A DNA stretch of 64,000 nt from Paragordius varius. Its lineage: Eukaryota > Nematomorpha. The stretch spans positions 930,001 through 994,000 of the forward strand of contig OZ176056.1 in NCBI GenBank assembly GCA_964247055.1, read 5' to 3'. Shown here piece after piece: positions 49,245 through 61,174 of this stretch. The position numbers were made by a program, and so were the translations under genes. The notes below the pieces were generated by a model. It was not told the origin of the DNA. It searched no databases and saw only the letters and a program-made list of their open reading frames with translations. Within the stretch, counting starts at the first letter, position 1. Each line of letters opens with the position of its first letter.

Positions 49245-52200
49245 AGACATATAAAAGGGGGGTTTATAAATGCCACATTTTTAAAAAAAACAAAGGGCTT
49301 TAAAGCATTTTATAGGAAATGTTTTGGACAGTTTTGATATAATAAAATCTATAATTATGCGGTTATATATAAACTATTATTTAAATCAGAAAATTTCTAA
49401 TACGCGACATTCCAAATAGGATCATCTACTTTGCAGTAAATGCTCATAAATTCTTGATAAAATCGATATATTTCTTAATATCTAAGTATGATTGGCAAGA
49501 GCTAGAACAGACATTCTTATGGTTGAAATCTAATAAATTATCATCAATGAATGCCGATATATATCTGAAATTCGGCTCGCGAAGCCATTTTTGTTAAACT
49601 AAAAATATAGAGAGATTTGATATTTAGTCAATTACGAAACCAAAACTATTTAAAAGCTTGGTGTCTGTAGCAGCGTGCATCTAAGATCATATAAAAATCA
49701 ATATTTTCATATATTTGCTATTATATGTCTATTATTGACTTTTGGGCTCCCTGTGCCAAAAATTTGACTCGATTGTAAATTTTACTGTATATAAATTCCT
49801 AACATATCTAATTTATACATTCTACATATAAATTTGTTTAATTATAACATAATACTATAATTTAAAACATGGTTAATACAATTAGTTTACCCGGATATCT
49901 ATTCATGTTTGGTGTCTATTGATTTTACAGTAGAAGCTAATATGTCTCAACAGCTCAAAGGCGAATTAACTGAAGAAATTATGTTTCTTAAACGATTAGA
50001 ACATCAAGTATATCAATAAATATCATAGCTAAAAACCCATTTAGTTTTTGATAATATGTATCCTATTATATCTATAGCTAGATGCCAATTTCGGAACTCA
50101 TTTGGAGAAATATTTAACCGTACGGGTTAATTTTAAGTGAGCCTATTTGATTTATTTTGTATCAAGGGTTAACTTTTATTGAAATTAATGATTATTATTA
50201 GAGGATAATTGTTGTTTTAAATTTAAAAATTTAAGAAATGAAATTATAGAGTTCTAATATGGCGTCAGGAAACCTAAATTTATATATACCATTTACAATT
50301 CAATTAACCCTCGAACAATTCAAATTCACCCTCAAATAAATATGTTTTTTAAGATTAAAAATTACCTATATTTATATATATTTTTAAAAAATAAAATTTT
50401 GTTTAAAATCAAAATAATACTGAAAAAATAATAAATTATGCCATAAAAATATATTTTATATTTATAATAAGATATAGAAGTTCAAACAGAATTTATTTTT
50501 AGAGCGAATTTGCATTGTTCAAGGGGGAATTTGAATTGTTCAAGGGTGATTTTGAACTGTAAATGGCATATATATATTACAATTTGGAGAATCCTTCTTT
50601 TGACTAACATTGTATATTAATCATAATCTTAACCATAAAATTTCAATTTATATTAAAGCAGGAAAGTCTATAAATATATATTCCTACCTGACAAAATAAT
50701 TAATATAAATCACTATTGAAACCGAGACAGTTATTTTGATTTAAAAACCGTCAATCTAAAAATGTTTTGAACCCGTTTTTGAACAATACCGCGCTTGCAA
50801 TCAATCGATTTTTAATTTATGGTTTTATTTTTTTTTCATAGTGAAAGTACAGACCATATGGAATTTCGAATTTTCTTTAATGATCTTTATACTGATCCCA
50901 CTCTCCAATTAAAAACCATGTTTGGAGAGAAATTTAGCATTAAGTTCCATGGGAAAACTATTTTGCCTTTAAACCTTACCATTACCATCATAAAAGGTTA
51001 ATAATATCTCAAAAAACTCTAAATATATTTTAAAAATCCAAATCCCGCTTTTGTATAGTTTATAGGGATTAAAACCGAAATCCGATTTTTAAATCCGTTT
51101 TGATACTAAAAATAGTTTTACAAGTAAAATTTATTTTGTATATCCACATTTTCATAATATTTTAGCCTTTTTGTTTAAAAGACTAAACATAGTAATTCAG
51201 AAGAAAGTAGCATATAAGCCTATTTATATGACTATCTTTTCAGTAATCGCCTATTGAAATATCTAGGGGGGGAAGGAGCAAAAAATTTCGAAAAACAATT
51301 TTAAATTTAGGTTAATAAACATAATGTGTAATATTATTCAATAATTGGATAAAATAAATTTGATTACTGTAAATTAGTATCATTAGATTGTTGGATTCCC
51401 ACATATTGTAACTAATTATTTTTTTTACTGGTTCTTACTAAATATTATATTAATGAGGATATCAGATGTATATTATCAAGATTTGTCCCAACAGAAATAT
51501 TATTTTAACAATTAAATATAAGAGGATATCTATCATTGATTGTGATTTTTACAATAATAAATAAATTGTGCATTTTTATATCAGTTTTTTGGAAGGAGGG
51601 AGGGGTGTGAGGGCGCAAGAATATTTTTTTCAATTTAGTTAGCCATGAACAAAAAAAAGGTTTGGAACCATTGGTCTATTGAAATTGAATCGAATACAAC
51701 ATTAAACTAAAATATAAGTGATATGATGTTATATAATATGCAACAAAACATAACTCTATTTTATATATTACTTTGCTATTCAATGCATACTTATAATACT
51801 TTTCTGTTATTAATATTTTACGTGACATGTTATATACTACGTGACTGTTTTATAAATGCACACTCATCATTCTTAGAAATTTGTATATGTTAATGCACGA
51901 TAAAAATATATAATAAGATCCGTATACATTTCTCGGAATTAAATTTAACCTATATAAACAACAAATTCTTTAAGTCCATTGCATTACTGTGTTTTCCCAT
52001 TATTGTGTTATAATAAATTATACCCAACTGATATTATTTGGCGACGAGAAAAAAAATTTATTCTGCCTAATGGAAAATCCCGGAGATACATCATTTAGTA
52101 ATGCACAAAATCCTCTAAATCGAATAATTCTTGAACCATTTGACGAATGTTACAATTTCAAAAATTATGTCAAGCACATAGAAAGGGTACTCGCGGCATG

Positions 52201-55200
52201 GGATATTCCTGTCACGGATTCCAATATAAAAAATTATTTTTAGCTTTCGGTGGTATTAAAATTTTGAACAAAATTGAAAATATTCTATATCCTGATACCA
52301 TCGAAGATTTGGAATGGCCGGAAATCTATAAAATTGCAGTTCAAATCTATGCCCCAGACAAAAGTCTATGGGTGAATAGATGTGCATTTTATCGTATTCG
52401 TCGTGGTGATAATGAATCTATTCTTTCGTATTTAGAACGTTTGATTTTGGCCGACAATTCTGGATTTGATTCGGACATTTCTAACAAAATCAGGGATATA
52501 TTTTTGATTGGATTAAATCAATCCAGATTAGAAAGAGAACTCCACATAAAATATCCGCTCGGTAAGTTAGATGACAAACCACTGACACTACAAATGTTGG
52601 TCGATATGGCTTTAAGTTTTGAGGAAGCCGATAATCTTCCCTCGCAAATCAATAAGCTTAAAGTGGATAGATCCAGAAATGTAAAACCTCATGGAAGTTT
52701 TAACAAGGGCCATTATAACAATAATAATTATAAAAACAAAAAGAATAATGATGTCCGGGATAATAATGATACTAAAGTAAATTGCCGAAATTGTGGATCA
52801 CTGCATGTGAGAAACAGGTGTCCGGCTTGGGGCAAAACGTGCTACAATTGCAACAAAAATAACCACTTTAGTTCAATGTGCAAAACAAAGTTGGTGAGAA
52901 ATTTAGATCAAATTAGATCTATAAAAGCGGGCACTACCCCTAAAATAAAAGTGAAGATCAACAATAATATGATAGATATAATTTTCGATACCGGTGCTGA
53001 CTGCTGTCTCATAAGTCAACAAATATGGAAGCAGATCGGTAGCCCTAAGTTAACGTGGTCCGATCAAATAACCACGTATGATAATAATAAGATAACAATC
53101 TTAGGGAAAACTATGGTCAACTGTGACGTTGTACAATGAAAAGAAAACGTTACCATGTATCGTAACTAAAAGCAATTTTGATCCAATTTTTGGATTACCT
53201 TGGATAAAAGCGTACAAGCTACCTTTTCCAAAAGGTGTAATCAATAATATAAATTCTAATGAGAAGATGGAGCTTACCAAAATATTTCCAAAACTATTCT
53301 CAAAGGAACTTGGTTGTTACAACGGCAATCCGATCAAAAATTTTTTGACACCGGATGTAAAACCAAAAGCTTTTCCATGTCGTAGAGTTCCTCTACCATT
53401 GCAACCATTGGTAGAAAATGAATTGAATAGATTGTTAGATTTGGGGATTATATAACCAATAGACCCGACAACAACTGAGATATCTTGGGCAACCCCAACG
53501 GTCAACGTGTTAAAATCCAATAGGGAGGCTCGTATCTGCGCCGATTTTCGTGTCACAATCAATCCTTATCTATCAAAAGATTCTCATATCATTCCGACAT
53601 TTGATCAATTATTGGGTAAAATCGGAAATGGACATTCATTTTCAGTTTTGGATCTCAAGGATGCCTACTTACAACTACCGGTTGATAAAGAATGCTCTAA
53701 TATTCTGACAATTACAACACACAGAGGTTACTTTACGTATAAACGATTACCTTTCGGGCTCACAAATGCTCCAATGATATTTCAACAAGTTATGGATCAA
53801 ATTCTAAATGATTGCACAGGCGTTTGTGCTTATCTGGATGATGTTCTGGTAACCGGCAATACAGACACTCAACACAAAGCAAATCTTGAGCATGTGTTGG
53901 AGAAACTTGAACAGGCCGGATTCCGTTTGCAACCAGATAAAATGAAATTCTTCCAGGAAAAAGTATCCTACATGGGATACGAAATATCTAAAAGAGGTAT
54001 TAAGCCAACGGATGAAAAAATCAAGGCTATTTTGAAATGTCCTGTTCCAAAGGACAAAACAACATTACGGTCCTTTTTAGGACTATTAAACTTTCATGAA
54101 AAATTTATTCCAAGATTACATTCAGTCATAAGTGATCTGCACACTTTAACTGGAAACAAAATGCCATGGAAATGGGAGAATATTCATGATAAACAATTTG
54201 CACTGTCAAAACAACTAATAGCAAATTTTGTGGAACTGATTCCGTACATTCCGCAATTGCCATTATTGATTGAGACCGATGCTTCAAACAAAGGTTTGGG
54301 TGCCATCCTTTTTCATGTAACCGAAGATGGCAAGCGGCCAATCTCTTTCGCATCCAGGAAATGTTTAAATTCTGAAAAACATTATTCGACGATCGAAAGA
54401 GAGGCCAAGGCGATTTTGTTCGCGGTAAACAAATTTCACCCTTTAATATATGGGAGATCTTTTAAAATATTGACTGATCATAAACCACTGATTAAATTAT
54501 TTGGGGAAGACCGGAACTTAACCGGAGTCACTAATATAAAATTATTACGTTGGATTTATAAAATATCGGGGTATGATTATACCATTCATTTCAATAAAAG
54601 GGTTCAAAATTTAGCTGATCCCCTATCAAGATTAGCAATTGACGATCCTGAAATGGATGATGATCATGCTGTAACTTAAAAAAATCGGTTCTTATCTATG
54701 AACGATTTGAACATTAATAAAAAAAATGTATTAGTTCAGTCCAATAAGGACCCGGTGATAAAAAAATTTAAAATTGCATTAAATTCCAACAATTGGGACG
54801 ATCCAGATCTAAAATATTATCAACCACATCGCAACGCTATCCAAGCATCGTATGGTTTAGTTTATTTGGAGGATAGACTCATTGTTCCTAATCCATGCAA
54901 AATGAAGTCCTAAACTACTTTCACACTGGACACCCAGGGATAAGTACCATGAAGTCCCTTGCGCGCCACAGTGTATATTGGCCAGACTTGGACCAAAGTA
55001 TTGAATTGCTTGCGAAGACATGTGACTCATGTCAAAGATACAAGCCCAATGTCCAGGAAAATCCAACATACAAATGGAATTTCAACACAGCCGTCTGGGA
55101 AAGAATACACATAGATATTGCTGGTCCCATTGATAATTTCTACTGGCTGGTAACAATTGACAGCTCGTCCAGATGGCTGGAAGTTAATTTATTGAAACAA

Positions 55201-58200
55201 GTTACGAGCAGGTCTGTTTTAAGTTGCTTAGAACAATTGTTTGCGAGATATGGTTTTCCTAAAATGATAGTAAGTGATAATGCATCGTATTTTGTTTCGC
55301 ACGATTTTGATGAAAGGCTTAAACACTTAAACATCAAACATGTTACGTCGAGTCCGTATCATCCACGAACGAATGGGTTGGTAGAAAGATCTATTTACAC
55401 ATTGAAAACTAAATATAAAGCTACGAAGAGGGCTGACATCTCTCCGCAAGAAGCAATGAATACCATTTTGTGGAGCTATCGGCAAGCAATTCATAGTGCA
55501 ACGAGAGCAACACCGTGCTCATTATTCCTAAAAAGAGAATTGTTAGGTCCCTTGTCATGGTTAAAGACAATACAATCAGATTTTATGGATAATACTAGAG
55601 CCCCCTTACGAGAATTAGACGTTGATGATGCTATTCTGATTAAAAATGAACAGCAGAGGGGTGGCGGAAAGAAAAAGTAATTGAAAGAACAGGATTATTA
55701 TCTTACAAGACTGATGACGGTAGCAAAATTCAGCGAAAACACGCCGATCAGCTACAGAAGTCTGTTATGTCACAACCCGCCCTTGACATTGTACCAGAGA
55801 TCCCAGTTACGGAAGCTGTGGAGTCGGAGTGTAACTTGACAGAAGTACAAAGCCGTTATCCTCGCCGGGAACGAAAAGCTCCGGATCGTCTTTCTTATTA
55901 AAGGTGCGAGATATGATATGATGTTATATAATATGCAACAAAACATAAATATATTTTATATATTACGTTGCTATTCAATGCATACTTATAATACTTTACT
56001 GTTATTAATATTTTACGTGACATGTTATATACTACGTGACAAGTTTTAGACTATGTGACTGTTTTATAAATGCACAGTCATCATTCTCAGAAATTTGTAT
56101 ATGTTAATGCACGATAAAAATTTATAATAAGATCCGTATACATTTCTCGGAATTAAATATAACCTATATAAACAACAACTTCTTTAAGTCCATTGCATTA
56201 CTGTGTTTTCCCATTATTGTGTTATAATAAATTATACCCAACTGATATTAATAATGGAATGAGAACCAGAGAATTAAATTTCTTTGAAACCGCCTAAAGA
56301 TTTTGCACAAATAAAAATTATTTGAATGTACAAAATCTGCCATCTAATTTGTCATATTATTTTATATATTGCAGGCACATGTTTCCATAGGGATCATGAA
56401 GGTGTCATTGACATTAATATATCATCCAAAGTTCTTCCCGCCCTTCTCATAATATTATCGGCATATTTTTGGTCTCGACACCATACAAACAACAAAGGTT
56501 TACAATTTTTGAAATCGTTTTAAAATCGATAAAAATAATTTTTTTTTAAATTTTTTTTATAACATTATTGAAAGATTATAATTTTAAATGATTACTGATA
56601 AAAGATTATAAAAAAAGTAAAGAATTACGCACGCATTTTTATATACAAATATTATAAAATAAATGGCAAAAACGCGTATAAATGATTCTTTCAAAAATTA
56701 ATAATTAATTTATTTAATAAATATCAATTTTCGGTTATATTAATATTTGTATCACCTTTTTCAGGATTAAAAAAAATTTAAAACGAATCAAAAAAAATAT
56801 AAAATCCTGAAAAAGGTTACACAAAAATAGATTTTTATTAAAAATAAATTAACTATTTTAAAAATCATTCGCGTTTTTGCCATTTATTTTAACGAGAGAA
56901 AAAATTATGTTTTTTAGTATTAAAGGGTCCCTATCCAATAACAATACCGTGGAAGTACCCTCCAACCCAAACTACCATTTGGAACATTCAAAAACGCAAA
57001 ATTTGCCCCACACATTTCTATGTTCATATACCCAAAGATTTATTTAACGTTGCACGCATGCTTAACCATGTAGGCTATCTGCCTAAATCGTATGAGGGCG
57101 GTCGTTTAAACGATATGGAATTGGTTTAGATTATAATAAACCTCAAATATTCTCAACCTAAAAATAAATTGTGTGTGTTTGGGCAGCTAATATAATTCAT
57201 ACGACATAGTTTATTATTTTCAGCATTATATTAATTTTAAACAGAATTTCCCATTTCATAAATATTAAAAATAAAGGTAATTTTTAACGCAGAAAAAACA
57301 TAATTTATTTTAGGGTGAATTTGAGTTTGAGTAGTTTAAGGTATTATTTGAACTGTAAATGGTGTATAATTGTACTCAGAAAATCTTATTAATTGTATAC
57401 TATACATATTACAGTAAAAATTCAAATGATACAAACAAAATGTTAAAAAAAGGCCTATGTTAATAAGATATTTAATTGGTTTTCCTTATGAAAAAATTGT
57501 TCTTTGAAAAATCTTTTTGAACCTTACTACAGTAAAAATTGAAAAAAGTCGGAACATTTTTTTAAACTTATTTTGAAATAAACTCACTGTTGCAGAATGA
57601 ATTAGAGATGTTAATTGGTAACACAATCCACGTATTTATTGTAACAACTGTAATTAAATAGGTTATCTGGGTAAAAAACACGGTTATAAAGTATAGATAC
57701 TGGAAAAAAAATTGACTTTTAATTTTTACGTTTTTTGTTTGTATAATTTCAATTTTTACTGTACATAATAGATTCAAAATTTTTTGGATTACTTCTATAA
57801 TCATTACTATGATTTTGATTTTGAGTATCAGTATGATTGGTCTTTTGTATACAAAGGCGTGCGTAACTTAAGCCAAAGTGAGACAGTTAGATATGCTTGG
57901 AAAAAGGAAGAAAAAATATATGATACCTCACCATGGTATGAATCCAAAGATTCTGCTGCATTCCAAAGGAAGAATTCCCAATTACAATATGTAATTTTGA
58001 AATTTTTCATAATTGTTAATAATTTTGGACCCTAATAAATCAATAATTTTTAAAATAAGGTTTTTTTATGACTAAAAAATTGGATAGATATATTAGCAAT
58101 CTTGTAGATAATGTATCGCCCCTTGAACAAAGCTGGTCATCGAAGCTTAATTTAATTTTATAAATTTCTATATTCTGAAGTTGCAGAAATGCAATATTTC

Positions 58201-58975
58201 AACATATTTTATAAAACTAGCCATGATATAATTTAAACTATATCTAAAATTAGTCGGCATAAAAGGGCAAAAAACATTTTAAGGAAATTATAAAACCATT
58301 AGATAAATGGGTAAAAATAAAAATTTTATTTTGTGCAAATTCGAATCTAAGCGCATAAATAGCACTGCACTTAAAAGATAAGAATGGAACTTACCATCCG
58401 CATAGTAAAATCCGTATTACATTGCTGAAGAGTTATTGATTGTCAAATGGTTAATAAAACAAAGGGCAGTATATTGGCTTATAGTTATCTTTTTAACATT
58501 TTACCATTATTAGCCAATAATACTGCTTTTTGTTGTATTGACTATTTGGCAATAATTAATAACTTTCTAACTTACTCATAATGTAATTATAAATTTAATA
58601 ATTTATCATCACCTACAGAGCTATGGGAACGATTATGAAATGATAAAAGATTTGAATGGCCAAAACTACTTTATCAATAATTCCAAAGAAGGAGAATATT
58701 ATATATCACCAGATGGAAGTACAGAAAGCCAAGATTACGAGGCTGATTATTACGAAGAAGAACAGCCACAAAATCAAATGGAAATCAAAATTCAAGAAAC
58801 GTCTCAAAGCCATACTAAAATCTCCAAACAAATTGAAATTCCAATTGGTGTAAATAGGAATATAAATAATTATACCAGATTACCTCATAAAACTATAAAA
58901 AGTAATGAGAATTCTTCGCCAGAAAGTCCACAAGAGTATGATCAAGATGATGAAGAGGATAGCGAAAATGAATAA
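48260..58975 (+). CDS. Unnamed single-pass membrane protein with two EB/EGF-like Cys-rich modules, 9 exons seen, 5' incomplete
   Basis: Exons: 48260-48368, 49003-49182, 49931-50007, 50078-50136, 50842-50996, 56375-56497, 56918-57123, 57772-57990, 58619-58975; phases agree (1485 nt, 494 aa). Module 1 has the pattern C-x5-C-x4-C-x4-C-x-C-x10-C (GFCRCPP core). Module 2 starts NQPCKYALQCTS and ends ICLCDKNY..FDGFCQP. A region with a possible helix (KGELTEEIMFLKRLEHQ) and a juxtamembrane part follow, then a short hydrophobic segment VLPALLIILSAYFW (about residues 213-226). The ~265-residue tail is rich in Tyr and acids (YFYNHYYDFDFEYQYDW; C-terminus DQDDEEDSENE). I do not recognise the protein; the modules suggest an extracellular binding role and the Tyr motifs a phosphorylated tail. 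Signal peptide exon not found. A >5 kb intron holds an LTR element. Confidence 0.6.
48590..48832. mobile_element. Family A MITE copy in the EB-module gene
   Basis: Between the two EB exons. Left GTAAAACATACAGACAAAAT, right CATAATTTCAATTTTTACAG, with the CTCATTGTTTTAAATTG core. Confidence 0.6.
49193..49240. repeat. (TA)n microsatellite next to an exon donor
   Basis: Interrupted TA run beginning about 10 bp after the donor of the second EB exon. Confidence 0.9.
50285..50570. mobile_element. Family B MITE copy in the EB-module gene
   Basis: Starts TATACCATTTACAATTCAAT and ends CTGTAAATGGCATA. Two GGGTGAATTTGAATTG-type subrepeats lie at the right. Lies in the intron before the exon at 50842. 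Confidence 0.8.
51240..51690. mobile_element. Possible hAT-like non-autonomous element
   Basis: Left CAGTAATCGCCTATTGAAAT followed by a G-run. Right end AAAAAGGTTTGGAACCATTG, then GTCTATTGAAAT, which is like a hAT terminus in inverse. The ends are imperfectly inverted. It lies directly upstream of the LTR element. Confidence 0.35.
51719..52036 (+). repeat. 5' LTR
   Basis: About 318 bp, from TGATATGATG to CAACTGATATTA. Immediately followed by TTTGGCGACGAG, a leader motif often seen in this group. Flanking bases (ATAAG left, ATAAT right of the element) are a near match for a target duplication. Confidence 0.85.
55914..56250 (+). repeat. 3' LTR
   Basis: About 337 bp, matching the 5' LTR along its whole length apart from one short length difference and scattered substitutions. 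It is preceded by a purine-rich tract (AAAGGTGCGAGA). Confidence 0.85.
57143..57367. mobile_element. Family B MITE copy
   Basis: Right end GAACTGTAAATGGTGTATAA and the inverse subrepeats are clear; the left end is degraded (CTCAACCTAAAAATAAATTG). It starts about 20 bp after a donor of the EB-module gene. Confidence 0.65.
57412..57761. mobile_element. Two overlapping family A MITE copies ending at a splice acceptor
   Basis: A left end CAGTAAAAATTCAAATGATA at 57412 and a second left end CAGTAAAAATTGAAAAAAGT at 57530, sharing one right end TATAATTTCAATTTTTACTG at 57761. The exon acceptor AG lies at 57770-57771, so the MITE's T-rich right end sits where the polypyrimidine tract should be. Confidence 0.7.
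58430..58565. mobile_element. Small palindromic MITE (family D)
   Basis: About 135 bp, nearly all inverted repeat. The left arm (AGTTATTGATTGTCAAATGG.. GGGCAGTATATTGGCTTATA) pairs with the right arm (TAGCCAATAATACTGCTTTT.. ATTTGGCAATAATTAATAAC). Lies in the last intron of the EB-module gene, about 53 bp before the last exon. Seen once here. Confidence 0.7.
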
Positions 58976-59658
58976 AAATTGATTAATTATTGTTCACTAT
59001 TTATTTTGAGTAAAAAAGATCGGTCTTTTAATTATAAACAATATACATTGCGTTTCTGAGGCTATATATCTTGTCATCTATATCTATATATTTATAAAAA
59101 TGGAAAATGCTGGCTTTGTGATCTGGTACAGGAAAACCGGTAGACCCAATCAAATCTAAATATCGAAAAAATATAATCATTAATAAATGTCCCGACAATA
59201 GCTTCGCCCTTTTTTTGAAATAGGCCCCCAGTTCGGGCCCACCCCGTATGAAAAACGGGTTTTTTTGAAAACAGATGTCCACAAAAATCGTGTTTTTGAG
59301 ACAATTTTCCGGAGAACGCGGTGGACCATTCAATTTAAAATATAATTTTTGTTTACTTATTTTCGATTGCGCCGAACATAGTCGAGTCACTTTTTTGATT
59401 TAGGCCCTCTTTTTACCCGCTACCCCCGTAAAATGCCACCTTTTTCAAAAAACAAAGTCCACAAAAATAAATTTTTAAATCGATTTTTCGCCCTAGGTAT
59501 GAGACAGTAAAAATTCAATAAAGATTCCACGTATTCCCTGTTAAAAGGCAAAAATTTTAGTCAAGCGTTTCTTTGATGATAGATGCTGAGTAAGGAGTAT
59601 CTATCATATGTATAGCATGTTAAAAGATATATGGATATTAATACATTATTTATGGTAA

Positions 59659-59818
59659 TCTATATATTTATAAAAATGGAAAATGCTGGCTTTGTGATCT
59701 GGTACAGGAAAAACGGTAGACCCATTCAAATCCAAACTTCGAACCCCCCCCCCCCCCCCCCCCCCCAGAAGTCCGAAGGACTTCCTCGGGCTGCGTAGCA
59801 GCACGAGATTCACGCTAG
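59659..59818 (+). mobile_element. 160-bp non-autonomous Helitron with a 23-C tract
   Basis: Begins TC (TCTATATATTTATAAAAATG) after an A and ends CTAG before a T, as Helitrons do. The 3' hairpin CTCGGGCTGC-GTA-GCAGCACGAG lies about 8 bases before CTAG. A second hairpin (GAAGTCCGAAGGACTTC) lies next to it. Between the 5' end and the hairpins is an uninterrupted run of 23 C (59744-59766). The 5' 80 bp is shared with the end at 59083. Confidence 0.8.
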
Positions 59819-60476
59819 TATATATATATATATATTCTGATATAAAATGTATCAGGATTTTCATGTTACTTTTGTTTAGTCGAGTGATTTAAGAGCTGTG
59901 TACACCTTTGTAACTGTTCCATAAAAAAATGGCAAAATTTATTCACATTTTCTTAAATGAATTTTTTTGGGGAAAGCTTAATGCTTCTCTAAAAAATAAT
60001 AAAGTATCATCCATTGCATATAAAATAATTTTTAGTTGTAGGTTCCAAAAGTTCCGAATTTCTTATCCTTCTAAAATGGCTAGTTTTCCTAAAGTATACT
60101 CAAAAATCCCAAAATTGCCCCAAATCTTTAATATAGGCAAAATTTCGACTTCAAAACATGTGTTTATCCGAAAAAATAAATGATAATCTCATAAATTTTA
60201 TGACCTGAAAATTTTAATTAAAAGGTTCGTTTGCTTTTAATTTGGGTGGTACAAATTCATCAAATTAATAGAAAATAGAATGTTTATACCGTTTCCCCCA
60301 TTCCAAAATACCCTAAAACTTGATATAAAATCTTTTAACCATATCCATTTTTTACAAATAAATAAAAGATATCAATAAAATGATCCATATATGTGGATTA
60401 TTTCGATACATTATTTAATAGCTATGATCTCATAGGATTTTCAAAACGCTGCATTCATACTAATATATTGTTTACT

Positions 60477-61050
60477 AGTGTAAAGGCCCCAAATTGACGG
60501 CTAACGGAAAAAACCGCTATAGTATATTTTTTACCTTTTTATGGGTAATATTTAAAGCCTTTATTGAATTCGTATGGCTTCTTAAATTTTTCAATTAGCT
60601 CCAAAGCCAGGCCATTTTTGTATGGTGTCTCAGTTTTACACCGGTAGATCCCTACCCATAAGTCTATATGGAAAAAGCGCTAAGTTAAATTTTTTGCCCT
60701 GATAGGGAAAATATTTGGTATCATCTTGGAGACCATCATCTCATGGGTTATTCGAATACCTCAGCACTAAATAATCGTTATATGATGGTTTATTTTTAGG
60801 GCATAAAGGCCCCAAATTAACGGCTAATAAAAAAAGGCCTGACCTTAATTTTTACCTAATTACGGGTAATATTTCGAACTTTAAATGAGCTCATATGGCA
60901 TAAGTTTTCTTTAAATTTATTCCAAAACAACGTAATTTCTATATAGTTGCGCAGTTTTAGGCTCCCTACCCAGAGGCTGATGTAAAAACGCGCTTGATAA
61001 ATTTTTTTTCCTTTTTACGGAGAATAATTGGAATCATGATTGATTATTAA
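60477..61050. repeat. Two tandem degenerate units (~330 bp)
   Basis: AAAGGCCCCAAATTGACGGC at 60483 and AAAGGCCCCAAATTAACGGC at 60804 start two units that share, further on, GGTAATATTT, a TCCCTACCCA block, and a CTTTTTACGG/CCTGATAGGG-like block. Looks like the internal tandem array of a larger element. Confidence 0.6.
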
Positions 61051-61174
61051 AAAAAAGGGCGAAGCTATTGTCGGGGCATAATGATTATATTTTTTCGACA
61101 TTTGGATTTAAATGGGTATACCGGTTTTTCGGAAACAAATCACAAAGCCACCACTCTTCATTTTTATAAATATA

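Larger units (their letters stand above)
51719..56250 (+). mobile_element. Ty3/Gypsy LTR retrotransposon, Mag-like clade, broken
   Basis: A 4.5 kb fossil element in an intron of the EB-module gene, same strand as the gene. Parts in order: 5' LTR; gag with two CCHC knuckles (about 52.1-52.9 kb); protease (DTGAD, near 53.0 kb); reverse transcriptase (YLDDV, about 53.4-54.0 kb); RNase H (ETDASNKGLG, about 54.2-54.6 kb); integrase with HHCC finger and DDE core (about 54.9-55.7 kb); 3' LTR. Motif style (CPA-GK-C knuckles; integrase SVYWP..DQSIE..C..CQ) points to the Mag/K02A2.6-like clade. The coding part is split among several frames, about five breaks, so it looks inactive. The LTRs differ by only about 3% by eye plus one ~19 bp length difference, so insertion is fairly recent. 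Confidence 0.9.
59083..61172. mobile_element. Helitron-like ends in inverted orientation enclosing a repeat nest
   Basis: A Helitron-type 5' end, TCTATATATTTATAAAAATG, starts at 59083 on the plus strand. A related end starts near 61172 on the minus strand. Both share about 110-130 bp (CTGGCTTTGTGATCTGGTAC, CCCGACAATAGCTTCGCCC). Between them are a small complete Helitron (59659-59818), two tandem degenerate units around 59200-59500 and two around 60477-61050. The 3' ends of the two outer copies are not identified. No replicase-helicase frame seen. Confidence 0.5.

Noticed and set aside
49035-49250. 71-codon minus-strand frame with poly Tyr-Ile
   Set aside because: Product of the TA microsatellite and antisense of the EB exon.
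57568-57804. 78-codon minus-strand frame
   Set aside because: Covers a MITE and overlaps a supported exon on the other strand.
59929-60183. 84-codon plus-strand frame
   Set aside because: Inside the Helitron-like repeat nest; no motif; Lys/Phe/Ile noise.
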